A DNA stretch of 64,000 bases from NCBI RefSeq assembly GCF_959020145.1, contig NZ_CAUEQY010000001.1, positions 124,001 through 188,000 on the forward strand. The letters are read 5' to 3'. Each line of letters begins with the position of its first letter. Position 1 is the first letter of the stretch. The notes below the pieces were generated by a model. That model had not been told where the DNA came from and did no database searches. It saw only the letters and a program-made list of their open reading frames with translations. Source of the stretch: an uncultured Bifidobacterium sp. GTDB taxonomy: Bacteria; Actinomycetota; Actinomycetes; Actinomycetales; Bifidobacteriaceae. The translations under genes and the position numbers were made by a program. Of this stretch, positions 50,236 to 58,157 are shown piece by piece.

Positions 50236-50361
50236 ATGAACGAGAACATCGACATCGACACCACTTTCGTGCCGGACGATTCCGCCAGCCATTCCTGGAC
50301 GGAGCGCGACAGCGAGCTTGTGGAGGAGTATGCGGCCCAGCTCATGGCGATGAGCATCTGA
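50236..50361 (+). CDS. 41-residue acidic small protein
   Basis: The ORF starts MNENIDIDTTFVPDDS, contains SWTERDSELVEEYAAQL, and ends MAMSI. GGAGG lies 10 nt before the ATG, and a strong terminator follows 24 nt after the stop, so it forms a complete monocistronic unit. It is acidic with an amphipathic C-terminal helix. No family is recognised and no modification enzymes are adjacent, so a RiPP-precursor role is not supported. Confidence 0.5.
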   Translation: MNENIDIDTTFVPDDSASHSWTERDSELVEEYAAQLMAMSI

Positions 50362-50385
50362 GCGGACACGATCCGAAAACGTGGG

Positions 50386-50431
50386 GGACGCCTCTTCCGG
50401 AAACTCCGGAAGGGGCGTCCTTCCGTTTTTT
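50386..50431 (+). terminator. Rho-independent terminator after the 41-residue ORF
   Basis: GGACGCC(T)CTTCCGG pairs with CCGGAAG(GG)GGCGTCC and is followed by TTCCGTTTTTT. Confidence 0.8.
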
Positions 50432-50527
50432 CATTCCGCCGGGCCGAAACGCCTCCGGCGCGTCCGTAGCCACATGTGTGACTATGCTTTCCAGCCGTAG
50501 CGTTTGAGACGACCGGGAGGAGACCGC

Positions 50528-50923
50528 ATGCCGACGGACGGAAAACCGAAAAACGGCATCGTCAGACAATTGTTCAGCTATGGCGGCGTTTCGGCCATGC
50601 AGACCTTCGTGGAATTCGGCGTGTTCGCCGTGCTTCAGCTGGCCGGCCTGCCGTTCCGTCTGGCGAATGCCGTGGCCGTCTTCTGCTCCGGCTCATTCAA
50701 CTACGTCATGAACCGCAACGTCACATTCAAATCCTCGTCGAACTACGCGCGTTCGATAGCCATGTTCGTGGCCATGTACTGCTGGAACCTGCTGTTCTCC
50801 AACCTGATGATGGCCTGGATCCCCGGACTGCTCGGCTGGCCCACCATGGCGGTCAAGATCGTCACCATGGGCATGCAGGCGGTCTGGGGCTTCCTGCTGT
50901 GCCGCTACGTCATCTTCAAATGA
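50528..50923 (+). CDS. GtrA-like membrane protein
   Basis: The protein has 131 residues and four transmembrane segments in the GtrA/DPMS family layout: LFSYGGVSAMQTFVEFGVFA, ANAVAVFCSGSFNYVMNRNV, then two more, ending LLCRYVIFK, which is typical. GtrA proteins are thought to flip lipid-linked sugars or support wall teichoic or arabinogalactan glycosylation. GGGAGGAGACC precedes the ATG. No glycosyltransferase is adjacent. Confidence 0.85.
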   Translation: MPTDGKPKNGIVRQLFSYGGVSAMQTFVEFGVFAVLQLAGLPFRLANAVAVFCSGSFNYVMNRNVTFKSSSNYARSIAMFVAMYCWNLLFSNLMMAWIPGLLGWPTMAVKIVTMGMQAVWGFLLCRYVIFK

Positions 50924-51030
50924 CGTTCGCGCCGGACGGTTTTCCCGCCGCGATCACGGGAAAACGGACATGCTATCTTACAATGGATGCGCATCGGGAA
51001 ACTTGTGGCTAAGGGAAGGACGGGACGCCG

Positions 51031-52548
51031 TTGGCGGATGTAAGACGGGAAATGGAACGGCTCCGGCCCGTGTATGAGACCGGGGTGCTGCGATTGCTGC
51101 TGCGCGGCAATTCCATGCTGTACGTCGCGCTGCTGCGCTCCACGTTCGACCCGCTCACCGGCGAGCTGCCACGCGAGATCGTCGAGGAACGGTTCTCCCG
51201 CAGTCTGACCCGACTTGCGGAAACGGGCGATTACACGCCCAAGGAAGGGCAGACGTCCGCGGAAGCCGCGCACACGATCCTGCAGCAGCTGACGAAGGAA
51301 GGCGAGGGCGACTACGCTTGGCTCGCCAATTCGCTCGACGTCGCATCGCACCGCTACCTGTACCGTCTCACGGCGCGCGCCCACCGTGCGATCGAGGCGC
51401 TCGACCGGCTCGAGGACACCACGAAAGCGCTGTCCGGCGCGCAGGCCAACAGCATCATCATGGAGATCGAGCATGCGCGCATGCAGCTGACCGCCGACCC
51501 CCGCGAACGCATCCGCCTGCTCGAACGCGACATCGAGGAGCGGCAAAAGCAGATCGACGAATTGAAGCACAGCGACACGTTGGACAAGCTCACCTCGCAG
51601 CAGGTCGGCGACATCATCGGCGTCATCCACAACACGCTGCGCGGCGTGCCGATCGACCTGCGCGAACTGGCGCTCGAGGAACGCGACAACGGCGACAATC
51701 TGCGCCGAAGCATGCAGTCGGGCTCCATCAGCGTGGAGCAGGCGCTCGGCACCTACCATGACGAATACCACAGGTCGTTCCACGAATCCGACAGCGGCCG
51801 GCGTTTCGAGGACGCGTTCCAGGTGATCGTCACTGACGAGGGACGCCGCGAAATCGACGAGGCGGTGCGAGACATCGCCCAGAACCCGTATCTCGAGGGC
51901 GAGCCCGGCATCCTGCTCGCCCAGGTACGCGCCGAACTCAAACGCATCTACGAGGGCATCGAGGACGTGCGCCGGCAGATCCGCATATCCGACGAGGCGG
52001 TGAGCCGTCTGGTGCGCCAGCAGACCGACACGCATTACCGCACCATGCTCGACAAGCTCCACAGACTGTTCGTGCGGGCCAGCGACGACGCGAAGACGCA
52101 CCCCGGCTCGGACGAACGCCCATACCGTACGGACACCGGCACGGCGCAATTCCAGGCATTGCCGTCCAGGCCCGCGAAATCGATGGCGCGCGCGGCCACG
52201 GCCGGATTGGACGACGCGCCTTCGACGAACGTCGACGCGCCGGACCTGAAGGCCATGGTCGAGATGTGCGGCCCGCGGCTGACGCACATGATCGGACTCA
52301 TCAGGCGCGATCCGGTCAAAACGGCGGACGGCAGGTTCGTGGATTTCGCGGCGAGCTTCAACCGGCTGCCCCGGGAGGAACGGCGCGAAAGCGAGCTGAT
52401 CGGCTTCCTAAGCGCCCTACGCACGCAGGACGGACCGGCAACCGTGGCATGGCATTGCGTATCCATCGACGGAGGCGAGCGCGTGTGGCGCACCAGGCCG
52501 ATCCTCACCACCGAGGCGGCGCTTGACGAGATCATCGAGGAGGGATGA
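51031..52548 (+). CDS. jetA: Wadjet system protein JetA (DUF3375)
   Basis: The 505-residue helical protein is of the DUF3375 family, the kleisin-like (MukF-related) subunit of type I Wadjet anti-plasmid systems. The N-terminus (LRPVYETGVLRLLLRGNSML) is a winged-helix region; the middle is long coiled-coil helices (ERDIEERQKQIDELKHSDTL); the C-terminal part carries another small domain. A TTG start at 51031 follows AAGGGAAGGACGGG; ATG at 51052 is an alternative. It overlaps jetB by ATGA. Together with JetB and JetC it forms a ring that recognises small circular DNA by loop extrusion (known for the family). Confidence 0.9.
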   Translation: MADVRREMERLRPVYETGVLRLLLRGNSMLYVALLRSTFDPLTGELPREIVEERFSRSLTRLAETGDYTPKEGQTSAEAAHTILQQLTKEGEGDYAWLANSLDVASHRYLYRLTARAHRAIEALDRLEDTTKALSGAQANSIIMEIEHARMQLTADPRERIRLLERDIEERQKQIDELKHSDTLDKLTSQQVGDIIGVIHNTLRGVPIDLRELALEERDNGDNLRRSMQSGSISVEQALGTYHDEYHRSFHESDSGRRFEDAFQVIVTDEGRREIDEAVRDIAQNPYLEGEPGILLAQVRAELKRIYEGIEDVRRQIRISDEAVSRLVRQQTDTHYRTMLDKLHRLFVRASDDAKTHPGSDERPYRTDTGTAQFQALPSRPAKSMARAATAGLDDAPSTNVDAPDLKAMVEMCGPRLTHMIGLIRRDPVKTADGRFVDFAASFNRLPREERRESELIGFLSALRTQDGPATVAWHCVSIDGGERVWRTRPILTTEAALDEIIEEG

Positions 52549-53390
52549 GCATGACGGACAACACCGACGGATTCGACACTGGCATCGGCATCGAAGAGGA
52601 GACAGGCCCGGAATCCGGCATGCCGTCCGAAGGGCCGGATATGACGAGGGACAGGCCGGCATTGTTCGACGGGGATACGGGAGACATGCCTCTTGAGGCG
52701 CGTATGGCCGCGATCGCGCTGAAACGCGAACGCTACATCGGCGGCAGCCTGTACGACAGGGCGTGCCAGTACCGTGAGGCCGTGGAACGGTCGTTGAACA
52801 ACGACATGCTCAGACTGGTCGACAACACGAAATACCGGATCATGTACGCGTCGCCGGTCACGGACGCGGAGACGAACATCCGCTCGTTGAAGACGCGTGT
52901 GAGCCTCACCCGCGAGGAGGCCGCCACGCTCGCGGCCCTGCGCATCAAGGTGCTGGAGTACGAGAACCAGAAGACGAAGCCGGGCGACTGGCTCATCAGC
53001 TTCGACGACATCCGCGCGCTGCTCGCCACGGGAGCGGGCTTCCTCACGGCCAGCAACGACGAGGAGGGCACGGCGAAGAAGATCACGTCCGTCATCTCGC
53101 GCATGCGCACCTACGGGTATCTCGCGGAAACGGGGGACGAGAACATGTACGTGCTCACGCCATTGGTGCCGATGGTGCTCGACCAGAAGCTCGCCGACCG
53201 GTGGCTCGGCTCCGATGATACGGACGGCGATGGTATGAAAGACGCGGATGGCGATGGTTATGACGATTCGTCCATCGGCGCGGATGGTGGCGATACTTCC
53301 GATTCGACCGGGACGGTTTCGTCCGGCGTCGAGCAGGACGCGTTCGATTTCGATTCGGCCGATGACGCTTTTGATGGAGGGGAACACTGA
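52545..53390 (+). CDS. jetB: Wadjet system protein JetB (DUF4194)
   Basis: The 281-residue protein is of the DUF4194, MukE-like family that binds the kleisin JetA. The core lies at about 50-225 (RYIGGSLYDRACQYREAVER, then SLKTRVSLTREEAATLAALR and DDIRALLATGAGFL). The first 50 residues are acidic and disordered. The last 60 hold an unusual Asp/Gly-rich tail with repeated DGDG-like units (TDGDGMKDADGDGYDD). It is inserted between jetA and jetC with a 4-nt and a 1-nt overlap. Confidence 0.88.
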   Translation: MSMTDNTDGFDTGIGIEEETGPESGMPSEGPDMTRDRPALFDGDTGDMPLEARMAAIALKRERYIGGSLYDRACQYREAVERSLNNDMLRLVDNTKYRIMYASPVTDAETNIRSLKTRVSLTREEAATLAALRIKVLEYENQKTKPGDWLISFDDIRALLATGAGFLTASNDEEGTAKKITSVISRMRTYGYLAETGDENMYVLTPLVPMVLDQKLADRWLGSDDTDGDGMKDADGDGYDDSSIGADGGDTSDSTGTVSSGVEQDAFDFDSADDAFDGGEH

Positions 53391-56300
53391 TGGAAGACGG
53401 CATGAAAATCGTTTCCGACCGTTGGATGCTGCAAAGCCGGCAGATCGTCAACTGGGGCTCCTACGGCGGCTACCACGTGTTCCGCCCGTCCATGGACGAT
53501 GCGATGCCGGTGACCCTGCTCGCCGGCGCGAGCGAATCGGGCAAATCCACGCTCGTCGACGCGCAGATCTCGCTGCTCTACCCATCCGGCACCCCCTACA
53601 ATAAGGCGTCGAATTCGGGACGTTCGGAACGCAACGACTACACGTACCTGCGCGGCATGATCGGCATCAGCGACGGCGAAAACGGTGAGACCCCGATCTT
53701 CCTGCGCGGCAGGGACGCGGACGGCACCCCGCAGAACATCTGGGGCGCGATCGTCGACACATACGCGAACCGCAGCGACGGAGGACTGTTGTCCTGCGCA
53801 AAATTCCTCTACCTGACCGCAGGCGACGGGCCGGACGGACTGCGCCGCCAATACGTCACCTGGAACCAGACCATCGACCCGCGCCTCATGGACCGGCACC
53901 GCGACACGTCATTCACGCGAGGACTGATGGAACAGACCTACCCAGGATGCACGACGCACGTCAACGCGCAGGCGTTCCACGCCTCCATCTGGCAGGACAT
54001 GGGCCTAAGCGCCGAAGCATGCAGGCTCCTGCACAAGATCCAATCCGCCGACGCGCCCTCCAAACTCGACGACATCTTCAAACAGGGCGTGCTCGACGTG
54101 CCCGAATCCATCCGGCTCGCCCGCGAAACCGTCGACGACTACAACCGGTTCAGTGAGAACTTCCACAGCATGGAAGACAAAATGGAACGCGTCGCCATCC
54201 TGCAGGACATACAAGCCCGCTACGGCGAATACGCCAAACAAGCCAGCGAACGCCGCGAATACACGCCCATCGACCCCGACCGCGAGCAAGGCGAGACGAC
54301 GCTCGCCGCATGGACATGGTCGCGCATGGCCAGCGAAGTACGCGCCGGACTGCCATCGGCGCAACGCAAAGCCAAGGAATCCCAGGACGCCATCGACCGG
54401 TCTCAGCAGCGCATCGACGAACTCGACACGCAAATCGAAGCCGTCAAAGAACGCATGAACGGCATCGACGGCGGCAGCCTGCAGCAACTCGGCAAGGACT
54501 TCGAACGCGCACGCCAGGACGCCGACGAGGCGCGCAGACAACGGCACGCCATCGCCGAACGGTTCGAACGCGTCGAAGGCAGACTCCCCGCCGACGAGCA
54601 GACATGGAACGCCAAACGCGCCGCGCTCGCCTTGTCGCTCGACACGTACGACAAGCGTTTGGAAGACGCGCGATCCGAATACCAGCGGATAGTGGTGGAA
54701 CGTCACGCCCGGCAGGGCGAACGCGACCTGTTGAGGCAGGATTACCGGCGCAAGATCGAACACAGGACGCGCATCAGCGACGACATGGACCATGCGCGCA
54801 CGCTCATCGCACGGGCGACGGGCTTGGACGAGACGGAACTGCCGTACGTGGCCGAACTGATGGACGTGGACGAGGGGGACGAGCAATGGCGTCTGGCGAT
54901 GGACGTCACGTACGCGCCCATCGCGCAGACCATTCTCGTGGACAAGCGGCATGAGCAGGGGTTCGCCGCGAAGGTCAGCGCGATCGATCCGACGCGTATG
55001 ACGCGGCGTGCCTGGCGTTTCGTCGATACCGACGCGCAATACGATTCGGCCTGCAACGAGGGGTGGATGTCGTCGAAGCTGCGGTACAAGGAGGATTCGC
55101 CATTCGTCGGATGGTTGAAGGAGCAGACCGCGTCGCAACGGTTCGACGCGCGTTGCGTGGAGGCGATCGACGACATGGACCGGGCCGAACGGCAGGTGCA
55201 GGTCGACGGGCAGATCAAATCCGGCGACCGTGGCTTCCATGGCGTCAAAGGCCTGCGTCAGGTCATCGGCTTCGTGAACGAACGGTATCTGGCCGAATTG
55301 GAACGCCAGCTTGACGGGGCGGAACGGGCGTTGGAGGACGCCGACCGCCGCGGCAGGCAGATGGCCAACGCCATGACTCTGCTGCAGGACGAGCATGAGC
55401 TCGCATTGACCGTCGCGGATCTGCCATGGGGCAAGATCGACGTGGACGGGCTCGAGACGAAGGCGGAACGGATCCGTCTGCAGATCGAACGGATCGAAAG
55501 CGATCCGGAACTGGCACAATTGCAGGACGAGTTGAAACAGCTGCTACGGCAGAAGGACGACGAGGCCAAGAACAGGTACCGTGCCGAAGCGGAATTGGAA
55601 AACGCGCAGCATGCCGTCCAGGCCGAACAGGCATGGCTCGACATGCATGGCGACTCCGATTTCGACGATGCCGCATTGCCCGACATGGTGTCGAATCTGC
55701 TGGCCGACACGTATGAGACCTGTTTCGACACGTCGCGTCCGCAGGAACGGCCGCAACGCATCGCCGGCGGTTTCGACCGCGAGGGGACGGCGCCGTTCGA
55801 CATGCGCGTGCTGCGCAGAATCGGCAACACCGTGCGTGCGAGACTCCAGCAGATCGACGAGCGTGCCGTCCAATTGCGCGCCGACACGGAACGCGCCATG
55901 GGCGACTATCTGAAGCACCATTCCACGGAGGGCGACACCGTCATGGCGAGCGTGGAGGACTATCCGTATTTCCTTGACGAGCTCAAGAACCTCAACATGC
56001 TCGTCACCCGCGCCGCGACCGACGAGGAGTATGCGAACAGCGTCGAAAAGCTGTATATGAGCTTCCAACAGCTCAACCGCGCGTTCAACACCGACGAGGA
56101 GAACGTCAGGGAGCAGCTCGACCGCATCAACGGCATGCTCAAAGGCCAACAGTTCGGCCCCCGCGGCGGCAGGCTCTCGCTCCACGTGGACTTCCACCCG
56201 ATCGACCGGCAGTTCAAATCCTCGTTGGGCCGCATCATGTCGAAGCTCGACGATTGGACACGCAACGCGCGCAGCAATCCCATGGAGACGCGCAAGGCGT

Positions 56301-56848
56301 TCGCAGGCTGCGAAACGTTCATCGGCAGGCTCCAGGCGGAACTCGGCCAGATCCGCGACACGAACGGCATCAAGGAATACGGTGCGCGCAACCTCGATCC
56401 ACGCGTGCGCAGCTCGTTCTACGCGATCGTGCACCATAACGATCTGCCCGACGAACGCATCAGCTCCACCGGCGGCAAGTCCGGCGGCGCGTTGCAGGAA
56501 CTCACCTCGTTCGTCTACGGCGCGGCCCTGATCTACCTGCTCGGCGGCGACCTGACCGGCAAGCCCACCTACACCACGCTGTTCCTGGACGAAGCCCTCA
56601 TCAAAGCCGACGGACGCTACACGAAACGCGCCCTGACCGTGCTGCCGCGCCTCGGCTTCCAGATCATCGTATCCGCGCCGGAAAGCAAAACCGCCGAGAT
56701 CCTCAGCATCGCAGACAAAGCGTACGTGGCATACAAGGATCCCGCAACCGGCAACTCGTACCTGCAGGAGCTCGACCGCGAGCCGGCAACGCAAGCCGAA
56801 ACACAAGACGCCACCGTCGAGCAGACGCAACCCGCGACGGAGGCATAA
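53390..56848 (+). CDS. jetC: Wadjet system SMC-like ATPase JetC
   Basis: The 1152-residue MukB/SbcC-like motor has Walker A GASESGKS (residues 46-53) near the N-terminus. Long coiled coils with a hinge-like middle (about 450-650) follow. The C-terminal head carries the signature SSTGGKSGGALQELTS and Walker B YTTLFLDEAL. The protein extrudes DNA loops and, with JetA, JetB and the nuclease JetD, cleaves plasmids (established for Wadjet). The start overlaps the jetB stop by one nucleotide (TGATG). Length and motif order are intact, so the system should be functional. Confidence 0.93.
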   Translation: MEDGMKIVSDRWMLQSRQIVNWGSYGGYHVFRPSMDDAMPVTLLAGASESGKSTLVDAQISLLYPSGTPYNKASNSGRSERNDYTYLRGMIGISDGENGETPIFLRGRDADGTPQNIWGAIVDTYANRSDGGLLSCAKFLYLTAGDGPDGLRRQYVTWNQTIDPRLMDRHRDTSFTRGLMEQTYPGCTTHVNAQAFHASIWQDMGLSAEACRLLHKIQSADAPSKLDDIFKQGVLDVPESIRLARETVDDYNRFSENFHSMEDKMERVAILQDIQARYGEYAKQASERREYTPIDPDREQGETTLAAWTWSRMASEVRAGLPSAQRKAKESQDAIDRSQQRIDELDTQIEAVKERMNGIDGGSLQQLGKDFERARQDADEARRQRHAIAERFERVEGRLPADEQTWNAKRAALALSLDTYDKRLEDARSEYQRIVVERHARQGERDLLRQDYRRKIEHRTRISDDMDHARTLIARATGLDETELPYVAELMDVDEGDEQWRLAMDVTYAPIAQTILVDKRHEQGFAAKVSAIDPTRMTRRAWRFVDTDAQYDSACNEGWMSSKLRYKEDSPFVGWLKEQTASQRFDARCVEAIDDMDRAERQVQVDGQIKSGDRGFHGVKGLRQVIGFVNERYLAELERQLDGAERALEDADRRGRQMANAMTLLQDEHELALTVADLPWGKIDVDGLETKAERIRLQIERIESDPELAQLQDELKQLLRQKDDEAKNRYRAEAELENAQHAVQAEQAWLDMHGDSDFDDAALPDMVSNLLADTYETCFDTSRPQERPQRIAGGFDREGTAPFDMRVLRRIGNTVRARLQQIDERAVQLRADTERAMGDYLKHHSTEGDTVMASVEDYPYFLDELKNLNMLVTRAATDEEYANSVEKLYMSFQQLNRAFNTDEENVREQLDRINGMLKGQQFGPRGGRLSLHVDFHPIDRQFKSSLGRIMSKLDDWTRNARSNPMETRKAFAGCETFIGRLQAELGQIRDTNGIKEYGARNLDPRVRSSFYAIVHHNDLPDERISSTGGKSGGALQELTSFVYGAALIYLLGGDLTGKPTYTTLFLDEALIKADGRYTKRALTVLPRLGFQIIVSAPESKTAEILSIADKAYVAYKDPATGNSYLQELDREPATQAETQDATVEQTQPATEA

Positions 56849-56849
56849 T

Positions 56850-58082
56850 ATGGCAGCGGCCAGAGACACCACAGGCGAAACGGACATCCGCCGGAAACTC
56901 GACGAATACGTCGACGCCCACCTCACCAGGCACATGTACGACACCGACGAATCCTGGCCGCTGCGCAAAACCATCCGACTGCCCAAACAAGCCGAACTGG
57001 AGCAGCACTACAACCAAATCCGCGCCCAAAACGAAACCATCCGCGACTGGGCGCGGCAACACCACTGCGAAACCAGCGAGAAAACCAAAATCGTCTCCAG
57101 CGGACTCATCCAACAAAAAAGCCCGCTCATCGACTCCGTGACCATACCCGACCTCGACACCGCCCTCCGCATCGCCACCAAACAAACCCGCGAACGCTAC
57201 CTACGCGAACACGACCGCATGAGCGCGCTCGCCAAAGAATTCGGCCTCGAACCGGCGAACGCCATGAACGTCGCCAAAACCCTCAAAGACCACGACGACA
57301 CCGACTTCCACCTCGTCATCCAAGCCGCCCACTACTTCGCAAACCACGACTGCCACACCATGACCCCACGCATGGCGCCCATCCCAGGATTCAGCGCCAA
57401 ATGGCTCGGCACACCCAACTCCCAACGCCGCAAAGCGATATGCCAGCTCACCGGACAAGACAACCTCACCTTCCAGGAACGCCCGAACGAACTCCGACTA
57501 CGCCTCATGGACGCCGAACACCACGACCAACCCGACCTCATCGTCACCCAACCATGGGTCCGCAACCAGCCAACCGACATCGAACACGCCATCATCATCG
57601 AAAACAAAGACACCTACCAGGCCATGCCCACCGTCGAACACGCCATCTGCATCCTCGGCAACGGATACGCCGCAACATCACACATCACAACACTCCTGCC
57701 ATGGCTCACCACCATCCCCAACATCATCTACTGGGGCGACATGGACGCCAACGGACTCGACATCCTCTCCAAACTACGCGCCACCGGCATCCCATGCACA
57801 TCCATACTGATGGACACCACCGCATACCGGACATACGAACAATACGGCACCCAACTCGACGCCAAAAACAAACCCCTCACCACACAAACCCCACAACCCA
57901 CACCCGGACTCACCACCGAAGAACGCAAACTCTACGAAACACTCTGCACAGGAACAGACATCCAATACCTACGCATCGAACAGGAACGCATCCCCATACG
58001 CGACGCCACAACCATCCTGCACGACCAACACCACTGGCCAATCGACATACCCGGCAACGACATACCAAACAACACCAAATAG
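56850..58082 (+). CDS. jetD: Wadjet system nuclease JetD (DUF3322/DUF2220)
   Basis: The 410-residue protein has an N-terminal DUF3322-type DNA-binding region (about 1-190) and a C-terminal DUF2220 TOPRIM domain. The TOPRIM acidic residues are visible: Glu in IIIENKDTY (about 250) and the DxD in YWGDMDANGLDIL (Asp296 and Asp298). Topoisomerase-VIA-like dimers cut the DNA held by JetABC. It starts 1 nt after the jetC stop. Its coding strand is strikingly A/C-rich and G/T-poor compared with jetA-C, and the skew continues past its stop codon into uvrA. Confidence 0.9.
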   Translation: MAAARDTTGETDIRRKLDEYVDAHLTRHMYDTDESWPLRKTIRLPKQAELEQHYNQIRAQNETIRDWARQHHCETSEKTKIVSSGLIQQKSPLIDSVTIPDLDTALRIATKQTRERYLREHDRMSALAKEFGLEPANAMNVAKTLKDHDDTDFHLVIQAAHYFANHDCHTMTPRMAPIPGFSAKWLGTPNSQRRKAICQLTGQDNLTFQERPNELRLRLMDAEHHDQPDLIVTQPWVRNQPTDIEHAIIIENKDTYQAMPTVEHAICILGNGYAATSHITTLLPWLTTIPNIIYWGDMDANGLDILSKLRATGIPCTSILMDTTAYRTYEQYGTQLDAKNKPLTTQTPQPTPGLTTEERKLYETLCTGTDIQYLRIEQERIPIRDATTILHDQHHWPIDIPGNDIPNNTK

Positions 58083-58095
58083 AACACCTGTTCGA
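58080..58095. promoter_or_regulatory. LexA-binding SOS box upstream of uvrA
   Basis: The sequence is TAGAACACCTGTTCGA, 15 of 16 matching the actinobacterial consensus TCGAACN4GTTCGA pattern except the second base. It overlaps the jetD stop codon (58080-58082) and the -35 region of a uvrA promoter with -10-like TATCCT near 58115. uvrA is a classic LexA target, so SOS control is likely. Confidence 0.7.
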
Positions 58096-58157
58096 AACCA
58101 CAACAAAAATACGCTATCCTATACAACAGAACAGGCAACACCAAGCGGAAGAACACC

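Noticed and set aside
50236..50361. Reading the 41-residue ORF as a RiPP precursor
   Set aside because: No modification enzyme, protease or exporter gene lies nearby, and the core lacks Cys.
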